Of a stretch of 64,000 nt of DNA, positions 24,241 through 33,042 are shown in pieces. Within the stretch, counting starts at the first letter, position 1, and every line of letters begins with the position of its first letter. Under the pieces are notes generated by a model. That model searched no databases. It saw only the letters and a program-made list of their open reading frames with translations, and had not been told where the DNA came from. A program made the translations under genes and the position numbers. Origin of the DNA: Amylibacter sp. SFDW26 (GTDB lineage: Bacteria; Pseudomonadota; Alphaproteobacteria; Rhodobacterales; Rhodobacteraceae); the NCBI RefSeq assembly GCF_009184395.1, contig NZ_WEIC01000006.1, positions 1-64,000 on the forward strand, given 5' to 3'.

Positions 24241-25281
24241 ATGGATCGTTTAAAAAATAAATATCAACAAGCTTTCTGTAGTGCCTTTTTAATTGGGGTC
24301 GTAACGTTAGGTTTGTTTAGTCATGAAAATATGAAACCGCATGGGAGCGCATCGGTTCTTACAGGAAAACTTCAGGGTTTATATGAAGATGGTTTTAGTG
24401 CTTCTAATCCTTTACGCCAGTCATCCGTAAATATTTGGGGTGCGTTTAAATATGCGATTCTAGGTCAAGCTTCTAATGGTGCAATTGTTGGTCGTGATGA
24501 TTGGCTCTTTACAACAGAAGAATTGTCTTATGAACCTGATCAGGTTTCAAATTTGGATGCGTCAGTTCAAGAAATTATAAACGTATATGCAGAGTTGCAA
24601 GATCGCGAAATTAAACTAATACCTGTAATCGTTCCAGATAAGGCGCGTGTTTACGAAGAAAAGCTAAAGCATGTTCGTGGTGAAGAGGTTTCGAACAGAT
24701 ATTATACATTAATATCTAAGCTGAACGACAATAAGATTGCTACGATATCTGGATTGTCTCCGTTGGAGCGCAATAAATCTATTGCGGATGTTTTCATGCG
24801 TGACGATACACATTGGTCACCGTTTGGCGCGAAAACTGTGGCGAGACATATAGCTGACTACATTCAGCCAGGGGCGTTTGACCTAGTTCAAGTGAAAACG
24901 AAGCAGATTGATACTAAAATTTTTGACGGCGACTTATTGAAGTATGTACCAACGGGTTTTTTGCGACCCTATGTTGGCCCAGCTCAAAATACGATCGAGC
25001 GCTTTGAAACCACCGTGCAAAATAATGCCAGTCTTTTTGGTAATACTGCAATAGACGTCGTACTTGTTGGAACCAGCTTTAGTGCTAAATCTGATTGGCA
25101 TTTTGAAGGTTTTCTTAAGCAAGCTTTATCCGTTGATATTTTAAATATGTCGCAAGAAGGAAAGGGACCCTTCGCCCCAATGCGTGATTATTTGAAATCA
25201 GACACTTTCGAAAACACCCCTCCAAAACTGATCATCTGGGAAATTCCAGAACGATATACAACACAGGATTTACCAAAATGA
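24241..25281 (+). CDS. algJ: Alginate O-acetyltransferase AlgJ-like
   Basis: 346 aa from ATG 24241 (AGGGGAAA upstream). An N-terminal signal anchor (about 10-28) is followed by an SGNH-like domain with Asp189-x-His191 (RDDTHWS) and Ser279 (GTSFS), the catalytic triad arrangement of AlgJ/AlgX. The protein transfers acetyl groups to polymannuronate in the periplasm. Stop overlaps the algX start by 4 nt (ATGA). Confidence 0.85.
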   Translation: MDRLKNKYQQAFCSAFLIGVVTLGLFSHENMKPHGSASVLTGKLQGLYEDGFSASNPLRQSSVNIWGAFKYAILGQASNGAIVGRDDWLFTTEELSYEPDQVSNLDASVQEIINVYAELQDREIKLIPVIVPDKARVYEEKLKHVRGEEVSNRYYTLISKLNDNKIATISGLSPLERNKSIADVFMRDDTHWSPFGAKTVARHIADYIQPGAFDLVQVKTKQIDTKIFDGDLLKYVPTGFLRPYVGPAQNTIERFETTVQNNASLFGNTAIDVVLVGTSFSAKSDWHFEGFLKQALSVDILNMSQEGKGPFAPMRDYLKSDTFENTPPKLIIWEIPERYTTQDLPK

Positions 25282-26573
25282 GACAGCTAATTTTAACTGC
25301 GATACTATCAACCGCTATATGTGCACCAATTGTGCAGGCTGCGCCATATTGTGATGCATTAATGAAGATTGAGGCGCTTCCTAAAAAATATCAAAAGAAA
25401 GGGCCGTTTTATTCGGATATGGACCAGGGATGGATTATTGCGAATGATCAACTGGTTAACGATTTTGAGTTTAATGCAGAAGCAAGCGCTCTTATGACTA
25501 AAATAGCGGAGGCGTTTCAAGACCGTGGCGTAAAGCTCGTATTAGCTGTGCCTCCTCCGCGCCCGTTATTCATGGATGTATCAATTGATGGTTATGACCG
25601 AGAGAAAGCGACTGCGAGCTTTCAATCATACTTGAAAAGTATTTCTGCAACAGGCGTTTTTGCAGCCGATCTATTATCCCCAATGAAAGCATCATTGGGG
25701 CAAGGCGCATATTTTTCGCGTGATACACACTGGACGCCTAAGGGTGCTGCTTTTGCTGCTTTCAGTTTAATACAACAGATTGGAAAGCTTGATGATCTTG
25801 AAAAAAAATTCCTTGGTTTGAAGTTTTTAGAACTGTATTCTGAGAAAGGATCTCTTACAGCTGTTGTAGATAAAACATGCAAAACTACGCTCAAGCCTGA
25901 GGGCGTAATGTCGGCGAGTTTTACCCAAAAAGGGAACGCATCTGATTTGTTATCAGATTTATCCGATGATGCACAAAAAGTTGCTCTTGCTGGAACCAGT
26001 TTTTCAAACCGCTATGGACGCGATGTATACCGCTTTAGTGATGCCTTATCATTTGCACTTAATTCAGAGGTTGATAATTACTCTGTTTCTGGTGGCGGGA
26101 TTATCAGTGCTATAGAAGCACTTATCTTAAGTGATGCTTTCCAGAAAGGCACTTATCATACTGTTATCTGGGAAGTGCCATATACACAGAACCTATCTGA
26201 TACGCATAGCTTAAGACAAATCTTAGGAGCGTTACGACTATCTGACGATGACAAACCTGTAGAAATATTTAAGGGTACAGCCAATTCAGGTTGGCAGTCT
26301 GTTTCGCTGTCTGTGAACATTTCAGAAGTTTTAATTCTTCAAATCATTACTGACAGTGCGAATCTGAAAGAAGTAGAGGTTGAACTTTATAGCCAAGAGA
26401 ATGAGAAAACGCGCATAAAATTACGAAAGTCAAATCGTGTCCCTTTGGAACTACAATCAGATATTTGGTCAGCATCTTTAGAAGGGCTAGGTGTTTCTGT
26501 AGTGAAAAAGATGAAGCTTAGATTGAAGGGCGCTAAATCCAGCCAAAACCTGTCTGCACACTTAATAAATTAA
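25278..26573 (+). CDS. algX: AlgX-like alginate acetyltransferase with C-terminal sugar-binding region
   Basis: 431 aa. Signal peptide to about VQAAPYC. SGNH-like domain with RDTHWTPKGA (Asp149-x-His151) and GTSFS (Ser241). A C-terminal beta-rich part (about 325-430) follows, in the place of the AlgX carbohydrate-binding module. It also has Cys25 and Cys201 that may pair. AlgX acetylates the polymer and is part of the export complex in Pseudomonas. ATGA overlap with algJ ensures coupling. Confidence 0.82.
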   Translation: MRQLILTAILSTAICAPIVQAAPYCDALMKIEALPKKYQKKGPFYSDMDQGWIIANDQLVNDFEFNAEASALMTKIAEAFQDRGVKLVLAVPPPRPLFMDVSIDGYDREKATASFQSYLKSISATGVFAADLLSPMKASLGQGAYFSRDTHWTPKGAAFAAFSLIQQIGKLDDLEKKFLGLKFLELYSEKGSLTAVVDKTCKTTLKPEGVMSASFTQKGNASDLLSDLSDDAQKVALAGTSFSNRYGRDVYRFSDALSFALNSEVDNYSVSGGGIISAIEALILSDAFQKGTYHTVIWEVPYTQNLSDTHSLRQILGALRLSDDDKPVEIFKGTANSGWQSVSLSVNISEVLILQIITDSANLKEVEVELYSQENEKTRIKLRKSNRVPLELQSDIWSASLEGLGVSVVKKMKLRLKGAKSSQNLSAHLIN

Positions 26574-26596
26574 AATTTTAAGACTAAAGGATAGGA

Positions 26597-26626
26597 CGAC
26601 TATACTTTGGTATAGTCGCCTATACT
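26597..26626 (+). promoter_or_regulatory. Shared palindrome, copy 2; also a hairpin after algX
   Basis: CGACTATAC-TTTG-GTATAGTCG is a 9-bp perfect stem, followed by CCTATACTG. It resembles copies at 20859, 29774 and 32922 and lies about 80 nt before the next gene, whose leader has AAGTGAGAGAT at 26681-26691. It could act as a weak terminator, an operator, or both. Confidence 0.5.
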
Positions 26627-26698
26627 GCTGCGCAATTATAATGTTTACAATTGGATGGTAGTTACAAAGAAATCCAAACCAAGTGAGAGATGGTTACT

Positions 26699-27214
26699 AT
26701 GACAGTTTTTAAGAAGATTCTTTGTACCGTAACATTTTTGGCTCTTAGCCAATCAAATGTATTTGCCGATGAAATGCCGCGCCCTTCTGGGGAAGTACTT
26801 TTAACGCTTTCTGGTGAGATTGCGAATACAAATACGGATGATGGTCGTTTAGAATTGGATTTAGCAATGCTTCAGGCTATGCCTGTTACGAGCTTTAAAA
26901 CGAATACCATCTGGTTAGATAAAGTTGCTGAGTTTACAGGTGTGAGCTTAAAGGCCGTATTAGATTATGCAGGTGCATCTGGCTCGCTTATTCACGCAAT
27001 TGCTTTAAACGATTATAAAGTAGATATTCCAGCAGATACTGCGAATGAGGATGCCCCTATAGTTGCATACCATCTGGATGGTGAAACAATGTCAGCACGA
27101 GATAAGGGGCCTTTATGGGTTGTGTATCCATATGATCAGAACTCAAAATATCGTACAGAAGTGATTTATTCTCGTTCCATTTGGCAATTAGACCGCTTAA
27201 CATCTGTTAAATAA
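26699..27214 (+). CDS. Periplasmic Mo-cofactor-domain-like protein (sensor partner)
   Basis: 171 aa from ATG 26699; the ATG at 26690 touches the ribosome site GAGAGA. Signal peptide ends near NVFADE. The mature part has VLLTLSGEIANT, LDLAMLQAMPVTSFKTNTIWLDKVAEFTGVSLKAVL and the final YSRSIWQLDR. That is the short oxidoreductase molybdopterin-binding layout found beside histidine kinases in Proteobacteria. The Cys that binds Mo in sulfite-oxidase-type enzymes is not seen, so sensing is more likely than catalysis. It lies 6 nt before the hybrid kinase. Confidence 0.65.
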   Translation: MTVFKKILCTVTFLALSQSNVFADEMPRPSGEVLLTLSGEIANTNTDDGRLELDLAMLQAMPVTSFKTNTIWLDKVAEFTGVSLKAVLDYAGASGSLIHAIALNDYKVDIPADTANEDAPIVAYHLDGETMSARDKGPLWVVYPYDQNSKYRTEVIYSRSIWQLDRLTSVK

Positions 27215-27220
27215 CAGCAG

Positions 27221-29767
27221 ATGGAACATCCAAATATGAATGTCAGGCACTCTCTATTTAGACGTGTGTTGCCTTTAAGCGTAATTGCTATTGGTTTGAT
27301 TGTTCTACTGGTTTTGTTCCAAAATATTACGACACGTTTGGCTGATTTACGTGAAGCGCCCAATGACAATTTATCTTGGACGCTTTCTCAGGTTGAGGTC
27401 GAGGTTCTCTTATTATCTGATGCAGCATCTTTGGTTGGGGAAGATCCTTCGCAGCTAAAAGATGTGAGACGGCGTTTCAATAACTTATACAGCCGTGTGT
27501 CCCAATTGCGCCAAAGCAGTGTTTTTCAAGCTATGCGTGAAGATCAGCAGTTTTTAAAATATCTTAAGATGCTAGAGTTTTGCACTAAAAAATTAGTAGA
27601 ACCGATAGATTCTAGTGATGATGTGCTTCTCACAAAAATCCCAGATGTTCTGAAAGAACTTCGAAAAGTTCGAGGTATAGCACACGATATTGCTTTGACA
27701 GGTATTCGGTTGAACGCAGAAGAGACTGATGCAGAAAGAGCAGATTTTACTGACTTGCTAGTTATTGCTGCTGTCGTTTCTGCGGCATTGATTGGTTTGT
27801 TGGTCATTATTTCGTACTTCCTTTTTCGACAGCATAAAAAATCACAAGAAGTTTCAGCCGCCATTGAACGGGCGAGTACACGTTTGAAATCCAGTTTTGA
27901 CACATCCCTTGATGCAATTGTGGTTGCGAATACAAATGGTGAGATCATGGAATTCAATGAAGCAGCAGAAACTGTATTTGGATATTCAGCGACTGAAGCA
28001 GTTGGTGCTCAAATGGCGGATCTGATTATCCCCCCGCAATACCATGAAGCCCACCATGCTGGTATGAAGCGCTTTAATGATACCAAGTCTCCTAAGCTGG
28101 TTGGTCAAGGGCGGATCGAAATTACAGCATTACGTAAAAGTGGTGAAGAGTTTCAAATTGAAATTGCTATCGGGCACGCAGAGGATGAGAACGGTTCAAT
28201 TTTCGTGGCCTATATTCGCGACATTACAGACCGTCTTGCTGCAGAAGAAGAATTACGCATTGCGCGCGATAAAGCATTGGATGCTGATAAAGCAAAATCA
28301 AACTTTCTCGCTGTAATGAGTCATGAAATGCGCACACCATTGAATGGGTTGTTTGGAACAATTGAGTTATTGCAGGAGACGAGGCTTTCGAAAAAGCAGA
28401 CTGAATATATAGGCTTAGCTAAAAATTCTAGTGATATTCTTTTACATCATGTGAATGATGTTTTGGACGTGTCCCGATTGGATGCAGCTAAGATGGATTT
28501 ATCGCCAAAGTCATTTGATCTTAAAAAGTTTTTTGAAAATATCATTACGACAAACCAAACGACGGCATATTCAAAGAAAAACCAATTAAGTTTAGAACTT
28601 GGAAACATGCCTGATCGAAATGTCTGGATGGATGATCATCGTTTACGGCAAATTGCTTATAACCTGATCGGAAATGCACTTAAGTTTACAACTGGTGGAC
28701 AGGTCAAAGTGAAAGCTCATGTTACATCTGGATTAGAACTTGTCTTTTCAGTATCGGATACAGGAATAGGTATTTCCGAAGATAATATAGAGCATGTTTT
28801 CGAAGAGTTTTATACGCAAGATAAATCCTATGATCGTATGGCATCTGGTGTGGGCCTTGGGCTTGCTATCTGTAAACGCATTGTTGATTTAATGGGTGGT
28901 GAAATATCTCTTGAAAGCTCTCTTGGAAATGGGACAAAGTTCACTGTCGTTGTTCCATTGCTTTTGGATGATAAAGTGAAAGAGATCATTGAGATTATAC
29001 CGACAAGTTATGACCCTAAAATACTAAAAGCGCGTAGGATTCTTCTTGTGGAAGATAATGATATCAACAGGCATATCGTTCGTGAGATGTTGGAAAAAGA
29101 TGGGGTTATAATCACTGAGGCGACGAACGGTTTAGAAGCTGTTCAAATGGCGGAGGAACAAAAATACGATCTCATCTTGATGGATGTGAGTATGCCTGTA
29201 ATGAATGGTATCGATGCGACAAAAGAAATCCGCAATTCTGGTGGTTTGTCGGCTGAAGTTCCAATTTTAGGCTTAACGGCGCATGCTTTGCCAAGAGAGC
29301 ACGAAAAATTTATTACGGCAGGAATGGATGCGTGCCTTTGCAAGCCTATATCGCATGAAATTTTGGCCTTTAATATTGAAGGCTTACTGACTGCAAAATC
29401 AAGAGGGCGATCTATAGCTGGTCAAGAAAATGCGCCATACTATCTGAATTCTAATATAGTATCGGAAGTCAAAGATGCACTTGGTGATGAAAAGTTTAAG
29501 AATATATTAAATGATTTCCAAATTGAAATTGATGGACTCATCAAGTCAATACCTCAACTTATTGATGCGAGTGATTATAATGAACTGGCGGCTGCTACAC
29601 ATAAATCTGTAGGTTCTTCTGGGGTTTTAGGTGCAGAATGTCTGCAGGATAGTTTACGTGTCATTGAAGATGCTGCAAAAACAAATGCCAAAGATGCAAT
29701 CATATCGGAACATTCTAATCTTTCAGATATTTGGCGTATTACCTTCGAACAACTAAAGGCGCTCTAA
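27221..29767 (+). CDS. Hybrid sensor histidine kinase (PAS-HisKA-HATPase-REC-HPt)
   Basis: 848 aa. Two membrane helices (about 17-35 and 183-205) enclose a periplasmic helical domain; a PAS domain follows (about 225-345, SLDAIVVANTNGEIMEFNEAA). The kinase core has His368 (SHEMRTPLNG) and an ATP site with NLIGNALKF and GVGLGLAIC. The receiver has Asp655 (LILMDVSMPVMNG). A C-terminal HPt carries His794 (THKSVGSSG). All phosphorelay residues are present. The periplasmic partner gene is 6 nt upstream. It lies between the two halves of the alginate cluster and probably controls it. A start at 27236 is also possible. Confidence 0.93.
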   Translation: MEHPNMNVRHSLFRRVLPLSVIAIGLIVLLVLFQNITTRLADLREAPNDNLSWTLSQVEVEVLLLSDAASLVGEDPSQLKDVRRRFNNLYSRVSQLRQSSVFQAMREDQQFLKYLKMLEFCTKKLVEPIDSSDDVLLTKIPDVLKELRKVRGIAHDIALTGIRLNAEETDAERADFTDLLVIAAVVSAALIGLLVIISYFLFRQHKKSQEVSAAIERASTRLKSSFDTSLDAIVVANTNGEIMEFNEAAETVFGYSATEAVGAQMADLIIPPQYHEAHHAGMKRFNDTKSPKLVGQGRIEITALRKSGEEFQIEIAIGHAEDENGSIFVAYIRDITDRLAAEEELRIARDKALDADKAKSNFLAVMSHEMRTPLNGLFGTIELLQETRLSKKQTEYIGLAKNSSDILLHHVNDVLDVSRLDAAKMDLSPKSFDLKKFFENIITTNQTTAYSKKNQLSLELGNMPDRNVWMDDHRLRQIAYNLIGNALKFTTGGQVKVKAHVTSGLELVFSVSDTGIGISEDNIEHVFEEFYTQDKSYDRMASGVGLGLAICKRIVDLMGGEISLESSLGNGTKFTVVVPLLLDDKVKEIIEIIPTSYDPKILKARRILLVEDNDINRHIVREMLEKDGVIITEATNGLEAVQMAEEQKYDLILMDVSMPVMNGIDATKEIRNSGGLSAEVPILGLTAHALPREHEKFITAGMDACLCKPISHEILAFNIEGLLTAKSRGRSIAGQENAPYYLNSNIVSEVKDALGDEKFKNILNDFQIEIDGLIKSIPQLIDASDYNELAAATHKSVGSSGVLGAECLQDSLRVIEDAAKTNAKDAIISEHSNLSDIWRITFEQLKAL

Positions 29768-29773
29768 GTCATA

Positions 29774-29798
29774 TATCCTTTTGGATACAGGCCTATAC
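29774..29798 (+). promoter_or_regulatory. Shared palindrome, copy 3 (upstream of alg44)
   Basis: TATCCTTTTGGATA, a perfect 14-nt palindromic unit, then CAGGCCTATAC. It aligns with copies at 20859, 26601 and 32922 and lies about 125 nt before the alg44 start, with AAGTGAGAG at 29862-29870. Confidence 0.5.
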
Positions 29799-29851
29799 GT
29801 ATTAGATTCTGCCTGCCCTCTTGGGCTAAAGCTCTCAATTGTGATTCCATG

Positions 29852-29896
29852 TACATTTTAAAAGTGAGAGATACTGGGTAACCAGTATAAAATGTA
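29852..29896 (+). promoter_or_regulatory. Structured 5' leader of alg44
   Basis: ATACTGG (29871-29877) pairs with CCAGTAT (29882-29888) around a GTAA loop, and TACATTTTA pairs with TAAAATGTA outside it. It ends a few bases before the AGGAGA ribosome site, so it could influence translation. Confidence 0.4.
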
Positions 29897-29911
29897 TGCA
29901 GGAGACGGCCT

Positions 29912-31339
29912 ATGAACATTCGCCATGAATGTCCAATGCCCGACCTATCTTTTAGGGTTACAGCCCCGTTGTATTTACATGCACCGGATGGGCAAACACA
30001 TACAATTGACCGTTGGTCATTGACTGGTTTTATCCTTGATGGATTTGAAGGTGATTTACCCGAAGGTTTATATCTGTCTGTTCCATTTCAAGGGATTGAT
30101 ATAAAATTCCCTATTGATGTCATACCTCTGGACGAGGAAGGCGGTTTCTCATTCACCAATCTAACAGTTCGCCAGCGTGAAACACTTTCGATGTTTTATA
30201 AAGGTATTTTGACTGGCCGTATGGTTTCTACTTCGGAAATGATTACAAGCCTTGATACGCCCGTTGATTTGGTTCCCATGGGAGAAACCGAAAGAGAAAT
30301 GGCATCAGGTATGGCTAAGACTAGGCCTCGGATATTACGTATTATTTGGAATGTTGTTTTTTACATTTCATTGGCTGTGTTTTTATTCGGATTTGTTGGA
30401 AACCAGATATGGAAACGCCTTTCAGTGTTAGAACTTGATCATGGGCGTTTTGTTGCGCCTATCATTACCTATCAAGCTCCTGAATCTGCATATATCCAAA
30501 AAATATTAGTCAAAGAAGGGGATAATGTTTCCGCTGGAGATATCCTGGTACGCTTGGAAGACCCAGATCGTGAAGGTCAGGTTGAAGAGGTGCGCACAGA
30601 GATACGAATTGCCGAACGACGCTTAAACCAAGCTCAGGTGCAATTGGATAAACATATTGCAAGGTTGGATGAGTTTAGGCAGCCTTATTGGGATGCTTTT
30701 TATTACCTATGGTATCCTTGGGATCAATCGGAGCATCTGTATGATGATTATCCACAAGACGTTCAAAAAGCATGGGATATTGTGAAGCGTTTTGATGAAG
30801 GACAGATGCTTCAACCGGGGAGTTATCATGATATTCGACAAGCTTTGCAACGGCGAGTGGATGAATATTATTTGGATTTACGGCGCTGGAAACGAGATTT
30901 AAGCAATAAGAAAGCTGCTGCTGATGAACTGCATGTCATTGCACGTACAGATGGTATCGTGTCTTCTGTTCCCGTTCTTCAAGGTAGCTTCGCAAGTCGT
31001 TCAGAAACTGTTGTCGAAGTAGAAGAAAATACGCCGCGTGTTGCCATTGGTTGGTTGGACGACCGTATGGTGAGTAGTGTGTATATCGGAATGCCGGCAA
31101 CCGTTTCATATTCGTTCCGTGGGCAATCGAAATCTATCACAGGTACAATAATAGATTTGCAAGCAGGTAGTGATGAAGTTCAGCCTGATAAATTTGGGAT
31201 GGTTATAACGATTAAAGCAGATGATTCTGGGTTGAAGAAAACACGCAAATGGTTTCGGCATAATGCGCCCGCTGGTATTCGACTTCACCGTAAGCTCTTT
31301 TTTGATTTTACAGGGAGTGGCGATAATGAAAGCACCTGA
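29912..31339 (+). CDS. alg44: Alg44-like PilZ/HlyD-type polymerase partner
   Basis: 475 aa. N-terminal PilZ-like domain (about 10-110), one transmembrane helix (about 145-165), then a periplasmic membrane-fusion-like part with a lipoyl-like strand set (SAYIQKILVKEGDNVSAGDILVRLEDP), a helical hairpin and a second half-lipoyl region (ARTDGIVSSVPVLQG). This is the architecture of Alg44, which binds c-di-GMP and activates Alg8. The PilZ signature looks degenerate here: RxxxR is not seen, and RWSLTG replaces (D/N)xSxxG. Start overlaps none; AGGAGA ribosome site. alg8 overlaps its end by 14 nt. Confidence 0.78.
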   Translation: MNIRHECPMPDLSFRVTAPLYLHAPDGQTHTIDRWSLTGFILDGFEGDLPEGLYLSVPFQGIDIKFPIDVIPLDEEGGFSFTNLTVRQRETLSMFYKGILTGRMVSTSEMITSLDTPVDLVPMGETEREMASGMAKTRPRILRIIWNVVFYISLAVFLFGFVGNQIWKRLSVLELDHGRFVAPIITYQAPESAYIQKILVKEGDNVSAGDILVRLEDPDREGQVEEVRTEIRIAERRLNQAQVQLDKHIARLDEFRQPYWDAFYYLWYPWDQSEHLYDDYPQDVQKAWDIVKRFDEGQMLQPGSYHDIRQALQRRVDEYYLDLRRWKRDLSNKKAAADELHVIARTDGIVSSVPVLQGSFASRSETVVEVEENTPRVAIGWLDDRMVSSVYIGMPATVSYSFRGQSKSITGTIIDLQAGSDEVQPDKFGMVITIKADDSGLKKTRKWFRHNAPAGIRLHRKLFFDFTGSGDNEST

Positions 31340-32909
31340 TACGCTTTATGCATTCGAAAAACATTTGGATCAGTGGTTGGAAACGTTAGCTGGGCCAATG
31401 CCAAAAGGATTGCAGAAATGGACGCCGCAATTTTTGGTGCAATTCTTAGTATTGTTCACTGCACTTGCGGCAGCACTTGTATATTTGCCGAATGGTTTTT
31501 TTGAACCAGATGTTTTATCGGTCTCTATTACATTAGGTACATTGGGGCTTTGGAGGTTTGGCTGGTGGTTCACACACGCTGTGCGTGCAGAAATCTATTC
31601 TGCCTATAAATGGCCAAAAATGCGTTATCGTGCAAATTTGGTTTGGCAGGCAGGCTGGCGCCCTGGTCGATTACACATTCAAATGACGACTTATTATGAA
31701 GAGCCAGCCATTACGCGCCGTGTGATTGGCTCTATAATCAGTCAGATCAGACGCGAAGGTATTGCGACGACCTTATGGATTGGGACTGGATCTAGTTACG
31801 ATGAAGAAATTATCACAGATTTTGTACGAACACATGCGGCTGATTTAGACGCAGATCTAGTTTTCTTGCGTCAAAATCAACCAGGTAAGCGTATGGCAAT
31901 TGGGATGATATTACGTGCTATGAACCGATCTATCATTGCCCCTGATGACTTGGTAATCTTCATGGATGGTGATGCAGTTTATGGAAACGACGTTTTGGAA
32001 AAAACCTGTTCCATGTTTGGAGCTGATCCCGAGTTGCAAGCTTTAACCACAAACGAAGAAGTGATTTGTTATGGGCCGCAATGGATACAAAGTTGGTTGT
32101 CTATGCGGTTTGCCCAAAGACGCTTGGCAATGCAAAGCCATGCTATGTCTGACAAGGTATTGACTTTAACTGGGCGCATGAGTGTTTTTCGGGCGCAACA
32201 TATTGTTGACGAAAAATTTATCCGCACCATCGAGGCAGATCATTTGGATCATTGGTTGTGGGGGCGTTTCCGTTTCCTGTCCGGTGACGATAAAAGTACG
32301 TGGTATCATTTGCTAACGCGCAGTGCGAAAATGACGTATGTGCCTGACGCATGCGTTTATACTATTGAACAGATTGAAGGCTCTGGTACTGGACGAATGG
32401 TGCAAAACTTTCGTCGTTGGTCAGGTAATATGTTGCGTAATGGTTCTCGTGCGATTGCGCTTGGGCCGCGCCAAGTTAAACCGTTTATTTGGTGGTGTAT
32501 TGTGGATCAACGTATTGCAATGTGGACAATGTTGGTCAGTCCGACACTCGCTATTTTGACGTTGTTCATTGAGCCGATGTATTTGCTACATTGCCTCATC
32601 TGGATTGTGCTCTCGCGCACAATTCTGTGTTTGTTTTTATTCAGATATGCTCGCAGTACAGATTTAAGTTGGCCTTTTATTCTTTACTTTAACCAAGTCA
32701 TTAATGCTTGTGTGAAAGTGTTTATGATCTTTCATTTGAGTAAGCAAAAATGGTCAAACCGTGGAAATCAATCTGCAGGTGATGGTGTTGGCTTACTTGA
32801 AAGTGTTCAAAACTGGACTGCGAAGTTTCAATTGATAACAACGGTCTGTGCTTTTGTTGCAGGTTTGGCAATCTATATTGGTTTACTGCCAATGCCTATA
32901 ATTTTGTAA
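31326..32909 (+). CDS. alg8: Mannuronan synthase-like glycosyltransferase (Alg8)
   Basis: 527 aa from ATG 31326 (AGGGAG upstream); it overlaps the Alg44-like gene. Membrane helices lie near 35-55 and 65-85, and at 390-520. The GT2 domain between them has the metal-binding FMDGDAVYG (Asp214, Asp216), TGRMSVFRA, and the processive signature NFRRWSGNMLRNGSRA, typical of Alg8 and cellulose/hyaluronan synthase relatives. It would polymerise GDP-mannuronate and thread it out. The pairing with the alg44-like gene supports the call. Confidence 0.85.
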   Translation: MKAPDTLYAFEKHLDQWLETLAGPMPKGLQKWTPQFLVQFLVLFTALAAALVYLPNGFFEPDVLSVSITLGTLGLWRFGWWFTHAVRAEIYSAYKWPKMRYRANLVWQAGWRPGRLHIQMTTYYEEPAITRRVIGSIISQIRREGIATTLWIGTGSSYDEEIITDFVRTHAADLDADLVFLRQNQPGKRMAIGMILRAMNRSIIAPDDLVIFMDGDAVYGNDVLEKTCSMFGADPELQALTTNEEVICYGPQWIQSWLSMRFAQRRLAMQSHAMSDKVLTLTGRMSVFRAQHIVDEKFIRTIEADHLDHWLWGRFRFLSGDDKSTWYHLLTRSAKMTYVPDACVYTIEQIEGSGTGRMVQNFRRWSGNMLRNGSRAIALGPRQVKPFIWWCIVDQRIAMWTMLVSPTLAILTLFIEPMYLLHCLIWIVLSRTILCLFLFRYARSTDLSWPFILYFNQVINACVKVFMIFHLSKQKWSNRGNQSAGDGVGLLESVQNWTAKFQLITTVCAFVAGLAIYIGLLPMPIIL

Positions 32910-32920
32910 ACACGCAGTAT

Positions 32921-32942
32921 GTATACTTTGGGATATACGGCC
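32921..32942 (+). promoter_or_regulatory. Shared palindrome, copy 4 (upstream of algA)
   Basis: TATACTTTGGGATATA then CGGCC, about 105 nt before the algA start. AAGTGAGAAG lies at 33016-33025, close to the ribosome site. Matches copies at 20859, 26601 and 29774. Confidence 0.5.
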
Positions 32943-33042
32943 TGATCTGTTGAGCCCATTACTGTTCTCTTGCACGCCCGCACCTCTTCATGATGTCATC
33001 TATAACAAACTTACAAAGTGAGAAGTGTAAGGAGAAAATAAA

